Assembly (NCBI RefSeq): GCF_001512285.1
Contig: NZ_LNUV01000001.1
Span: 1-64,000 of the forward strand
DNA length: 64,000 nt
Direction of reading: 5' to 3'
Source of the DNA: Arthrobacter sp. EpRS71
GTDB lineage: Bacteria; Actinomycetota; Actinomycetes; Actinomycetales; Micrococcaceae
The notes beneath the pieces are model-generated. The model worked only from the letters and a program-made list of their open reading frames with translations, was not told the origin of the DNA and ran no database searches. How positions within the stretch are numbered: the first letter of the stretch is position 1; every line of letters starts with the position of its first letter. Shown piece after piece: positions 61,067 through 64,000 of this stretch. The position numbers were made by a program, and so were the translations under genes.

Positions 61067-61678
61067 TTAACGATTCAGCTTCTCTGCATCCGGTTCCTGA
61101 TCACCGATGTGGCCAGGTGCATTGGCCGCGAGGACGCGCTGCACAAACGCGCTGTATTCCTCCATGTAGTGCCGCAGAAGCCCGGCCGTTGCCGGGTCCT
61201 TAACCGAGCCGTCGTCGTCGTACGCGTCTGCGACGAAGCGGATGTAAGCCTCAGGCGCATTCAACTGCGGGGCGTCCAGGAAGCTCAACACGCTGCGCAT
61301 GGACGACTGCATCACGGCCGTTCCAATACCACCCGGCGAGGCGCCAATGATTCCGGTGGGCTTGCGCGCGAAGGAATTGGTGCCCCACGGGCGTGAACCC
61401 CAGTCGATGGCATTCTTCAGGGCGCCTGGGATGGAACGGTTGTACTCAGGGGAGATGAACAAGATGCCGTCCGACGCCGCGATGGCATCCTTTAGTTCCC
61501 GGCCGGCCGGCGGGAAATCGGCGTCGTAATCGGAGCTGTACAACGGAAGGTCTTTGATGGCGATCTCATGGAACTCGAGTTCCGGCGGTGCCACGCTGAT
61601 CAGGGCCTTGGAAAGGACCCGGTTGATGGAAGTGCTTGCCAGGCTTCCCACGAAGTAACCGATTTTGAAGGTGTCCAT
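61067..61678 (-). CDS. NAD(P)H-dependent FMN reductase (flavodoxin-like)
   Basis: 203 residues. Flavodoxin-like fold: GYFVGSLASTSINRVL binds FMN phosphate and FISPEYNRSIPGALKNAIDW is the family signature. Members reduce quinones, azo dyes or chromate with NAD(P)H. ATG at 61678 follows AAAGGAA. Six bases from the convergent HAD gene. Confidence 0.87.
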   Translation of the reverse strand: MDTFKIGYFVGSLASTSINRVLSKALISVAPPELEFHEIAIKDLPLYSSDYDADFPPAGRELKDAIAASDGILFISPEYNRSIPGALKNAIDWGSRPWGTNSFARKPTGIIGASPGGIGTAVMQSSMRSVLSFLDAPQLNAPEAYIRFVADAYDDDGSVKDPATAGLLRHYMEEYSAFVQRVLAANAPGHIGDQEPDAEKLNR

Positions 61679-61864
61679 AGTGGCGTTCCTTTCCGACGGC
61701 ACGGCCGGAACCGGCTCGTCGACGGTGTGGTGGCTGGTTGCCCCCAGCTTCCACCGACCCTAGTGGACTTATGCACATAACGCAGCCCCTACTCCCGTCC
61801 GGCCCCTCGCAGTCATAGACTCATGCCAACTGAGTTCTGGAGGGTTCCGGAAAAGGGGTGGCTG

Positions 61865-63025
61865 GTGAAGGCAGGCATAGCGCGCGAGACGCTCGACGGT
61901 GAGCGACGTGTTGCCGCAACGCCGGAAACGGTGAAGCAAGTGGTGGGGCTGGGCCTTGACGTTGAACTGGAGTCCGGCGCCGGCCTGGCCTCCGGCCATA
62001 GCGACGATGACTACCGCGCAGCAGGCGCCACGGTAGTGCAGTCCCTGGACCTCGGGGCACTTGATGTCTACTGCCATGTGCGTCCCATGGAACCGTCGAC
62101 GGCGGGAGCTCTCCGCCGGGGTTCGGTCACCATTGGCCTGGGGTCGCCGTCCTCGGAGTTGCCCACAGTGCGGGCGCTCGCCGCCGGGGGCATCACCTCG
62201 TTTGTGCTGGAACTGGTTCCTCGAATATCCCGTGCCCAGTCCATGGATGCGCTCACCTCGCAGGCCCTGGTGACTGGTTATCGCTGCGTCCTCGAGGCTG
62301 CCATGCGGCTCCCGCGGTTCTTCCCGTTGTACATGACGGCAGCGGGGACCATTCCGCCGGCCCGTGTGCTGGTGCTCGGCGCGGGGGTGGCCGGTCTGCA
62401 GGCGATCGGAACAGCCAAGAGGCTGGGCGCCCGGGTTTCCGCTAATGACATTCGGCCTGCCTCGGCCGATGAAGTGGCATCCATGGGAGGGACGTTCATC
62501 AAGCTGGACCTCGAAACCGCAGAGGCTTCGGGCGGGTACGCCAGGGAGCTCAGCGCGGACCGGGGCGCCCTGCAGCGGGCGCTTTTGGCGCCGCACGTAG
62601 CTCAGGCCGACGTCCTGATCACCACCGCTGCCGTACCCGGACGGCGCGCCCCGCTGTTGGTGACGCGCGAAATGGTCCAAGGGATGCGGCCGGGATCTGT
62701 GGTGGTGGATTTGGCAGCCGAATCCGGCGGGAACGTTGAGGGAAGCATCCCGGGCCAGGACACCCCCATCCCTACCGGCGACGGCCAGGGCACGGTGACA
62801 CTCGTGGGAATCAAGGACGCGGCGTCGGCGATGCCCGCTGATGCCTCACGGTTGTTCGCAAAGAACATAGCCAACCTCTTGGCCCTCATGACGCGGGACG
62901 GCGCGGTTTCCCCGGACTTTTCGGATGAAGTGGTGGCTGGAACGTGCCTGACCCACGACGGCCACGTCCGGCACGCACCCACTGCGGAAGCACTAGCGGC
63001 CTTCGGTAGCGAAGGAGTGCGCTGA
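61865..63025 (+). CDS. pntAa: NAD(P) transhydrogenase alpha subunit, NAD-binding part
   Basis: 386 residues of the AlaDH/PNT family. Rossmann motif GAGVAGLQAIGTAKRLG and a C-terminal region ending before any membrane segment. It is the soluble dI part; the membrane part is a separate gene, as in Rhodospirillum. GTG at 61865 has AAAAGGGG upstream and matches the usual beginning (KAGIARET); ATG at 61823 would add 14 residues. TGATG overlap with pntAb. Confidence 0.9.
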   Translation: MKAGIARETLDGERRVAATPETVKQVVGLGLDVELESGAGLASGHSDDDYRAAGATVVQSLDLGALDVYCHVRPMEPSTAGALRRGSVTIGLGSPSSELPTVRALAAGGITSFVLELVPRISRAQSMDALTSQALVTGYRCVLEAAMRLPRFFPLYMTAAGTIPPARVLVLGAGVAGLQAIGTAKRLGARVSANDIRPASADEVASMGGTFIKLDLETAEASGGYARELSADRGALQRALLAPHVAQADVLITTAAVPGRRAPLLVTREMVQGMRPGSVVVDLAAESGGNVEGSIPGQDTPIPTGDGQGTVTLVGIKDAASAMPADASRLFAKNIANLLALMTRDGAVSPDFSDEVVAGTCLTHDGHVRHAPTAEALAAFGSEGVR

Positions 63026-63381
63026 TGGATGGCATGAGCCTGCTGACGATCACCGTCCTGGCGGTGTTCGTTGGTTTTGAGGTTGTTTCCAAGGTTTCCA
63101 GCACCCTGCACACACCGCTCATGTCCGGTGCCAACGCGATCCACGGCATCATTCTGGTGGGTGCCATCATCGTGGCAGGGCAAGCTGCTGACCCCTGGGT
63201 GTTGGTGGTCGCACTGCTGGCCGTTGTCCTTGCCACGGCCAACCTCGTGGGTGGGTTTGTGGTGACCGACCGGATGCTGGAGATGTTCCACGGACGGCAA
63301 CGGCCGCCGTCGAGCCCTGGTCCTGGAGTTCCTGATGGGCACGGCGTCGTGGAGCCGGGCAAAAAGGAGCGCCGGCAATGA
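63025..63381 (+). CDS. pntAb: NAD(P) transhydrogenase alpha subunit, membrane part
   Basis: 118 residues with about three hydrophobic segments (LLTITVLAVFVGFEVVSKV, NAIHGIILVGAIIVA and LVVALLAVVLATANLVGGFV). Forms the proton channel with PntB. Overlaps pntAa and pntB. Confidence 0.9.
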   Translation: MDGMSLLTITVLAVFVGFEVVSKVSSTLHTPLMSGANAIHGIILVGAIIVAGQAADPWVLVVALLAVVLATANLVGGFVVTDRMLEMFHGRQRPPSSPGPGVPDGHGVVEPGKKERRQ

Positions 63382-64000
63382 CGCTCCTCAATCCCACCTG
63401 GACGGCGCTTCTGTACCTCGCCGCGGCGGCCTGTTTCATTCTCGCCCTGAAGGGCCTGAATTCACCACGGACTGCCCGGCGCGGGAATCTCATTGGCGCC
63501 TTTGGTGCCCTGCTGGCTGTGGTGACGGTGTTTGTCTCCGTGAAACTGGACAACATTCCTTGGATTCTTGGGGCCATAGCTGTGGGCTCGGGCGTCGCAG
63601 CGCCGGTGGCCCGCCGGGTGCAAATGACGCAGATGCCCCAGCTGGTGGCCCTCTTCAACGGTGTGGGTGGTGGCGCTGCGGCCCTGGTGGCGTTGCTGGA
63701 ACTCTCTCATACGGGTGATCCGTGGGCTCGCCTGGCCATCGTCTTCACGTTGCTGGTGGGTGCGGTGTCATTCGCCGGGTCCGGTGTAACTTTCGCCAAA
63801 CTTCAAGGGCTCATGACTACCCGGCCCGTGACGTTCCCCGGGCTGCCCGCCCTGATGGCCGTGGTGCTGCTGGCCGCCGTGGGAGCTGGGGTGGTGGTGA
63901 TCCTGAACGGCTCCTTGCTATTGGCACTGGTCCTGCTGCTGTTGGGTCTCGCTGCCGGAATCCTGTTGGTGCTCCCCGTGGGTGGCGCTGATGTGCCGAT
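63378..64000 (+). CDS. pntB: NAD(P) transhydrogenase beta subunit (cut by window end)
   Basis: The first 207 residues are present. They are membrane segments with the family motif MPQLVALFNGVGGGAAAL. The NADP-binding dIII part lies beyond the window. ATG overlaps the pntAb stop (ATGA), AGGAG upstream. Confidence 0.92.
   Translation, partial: MTLLNPTWTALLYLAAAACFILALKGLNSPRTARRGNLIGAFGALLAVVTVFVSVKLDNIPWILGAIAVGSGVAAPVARRVQMTQMPQLVALFNGVGGGAAALVALLELSHTGDPWARLAIVFTLLVGAVSFAGSGVTFAKLQGLMTTRPVTFPGLPALMAVVLLAAVGAGVVVILNGSLLLALVLLLLGLAAGILLVLPVGGADVP

Noticed and set aside
1..64000. CRISPR arrays, tRNA, rRNA, prophage or transposase genes
   Set aside because: I looked for repeat-spacer arrays, integrase or transposase motifs and RNA gene sequences and saw none. 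The tandem repeats found are two or three units long and have no spacers.

Overview
The window is high-GC DNA from a single bacterial chromosome. Gene content, frequent GTG/TTG starts and actinobacterial families (MsiK-type sugar ABC modules without their own ATPase, PPK2, LssY_C, a split PntAa/PntAb/PntB, IclR-controlled beta-ketoadipate genes) point to an Arthrobacter-like member of the Micrococcaceae such as Paenarthrobacter or Pseudarthrobacter. The genus is an inference from gene content. I saw no rRNA, tRNA, CRISPR array, transposase or phage gene, and base composition looks even throughout.

Layout. 1-1 kb: copper module copA(partial)-copZ-csoR on the minus strand, with two CsoR-like operators. 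1-2.4 kb: alpha/beta hydrolase and a lipoprotein. 2.5-9.2 kb: beta-galactoside utilisation (GH42 beta-galactosidase divergent from a binding protein, two permeases and a LacI regulator). 9.2-14.7 kb: YdcF-like membrane protein, then a cell-wall salvage pair (secreted GH3 NagZ-like and NamZ-like DUF1343 proteins) divergent from an RpiR/MurR regulator. 14.8-31.2 kb: general functions (GNAT, small membrane proteins, PPK2, ECF sigma factor with partner, GH13 enzyme, NAD-dependent epimerase, LssY_C protein, AEC transporter, universal stress protein, LysR, PEP-mutase-like lyase, GGDEF protein, BNR-repeat protein followed by a MoaD/ThiS-like protein). 31.4-34.2 kb: a large secreted HExxHxxGxxH protein with FG-GAP repeats.

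34.3-56.5 kb is an island for catabolism of aromatic acids. The first half is a complete quinate/shikimate to beta-ketoadipate route: shikimate-type MFS importer, IclR regulator, quinate/shikimate dehydrogenase, a dehydroshikimate dehydratase fused to an HPPD-like domain, PcaH, G, B, D, C, then PcaF, I, J and a second IclR regulator. The second half is a CoA-dependent ortho-substituted benzoate route: RidA, an FAH-family hydrolase, a one-domain cupin, a TesB thioesterase, an aryl-CoA ligase, a fused FAD monooxygenase/old-yellow-enzyme protein (salicylyl-CoA 5-hydroxylase or 2-aminobenzoyl-CoA monooxygenase/reductase type), an AAHS transporter and a hot-dog thioesterase. No two-domain gentisate dioxygenase is present, so the small cupin is the only local candidate for ring cleavage. 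This is the most interesting part of the window.

56.6-64 kb: membrane protein, PaaX regulator, VOC protein, F420-type NADP oxidoreductase-like protein, DUF1508-like protein, HAD phosphatase, FMN reductase and the transhydrogenase operon pntAa-pntAb-pntB (cut by the window end).

Non-coding structure stands out. Two families of imperfect palindromic repeats occur between genes, and one of them flanks the pca cluster. A 66-bp inverted repeat carries the pcaC stop codon. A 20-bp perfect palindrome near 57.2 kb has a near copy at 60.0 kb, which suggests two divergent gene pairs share one repressor.
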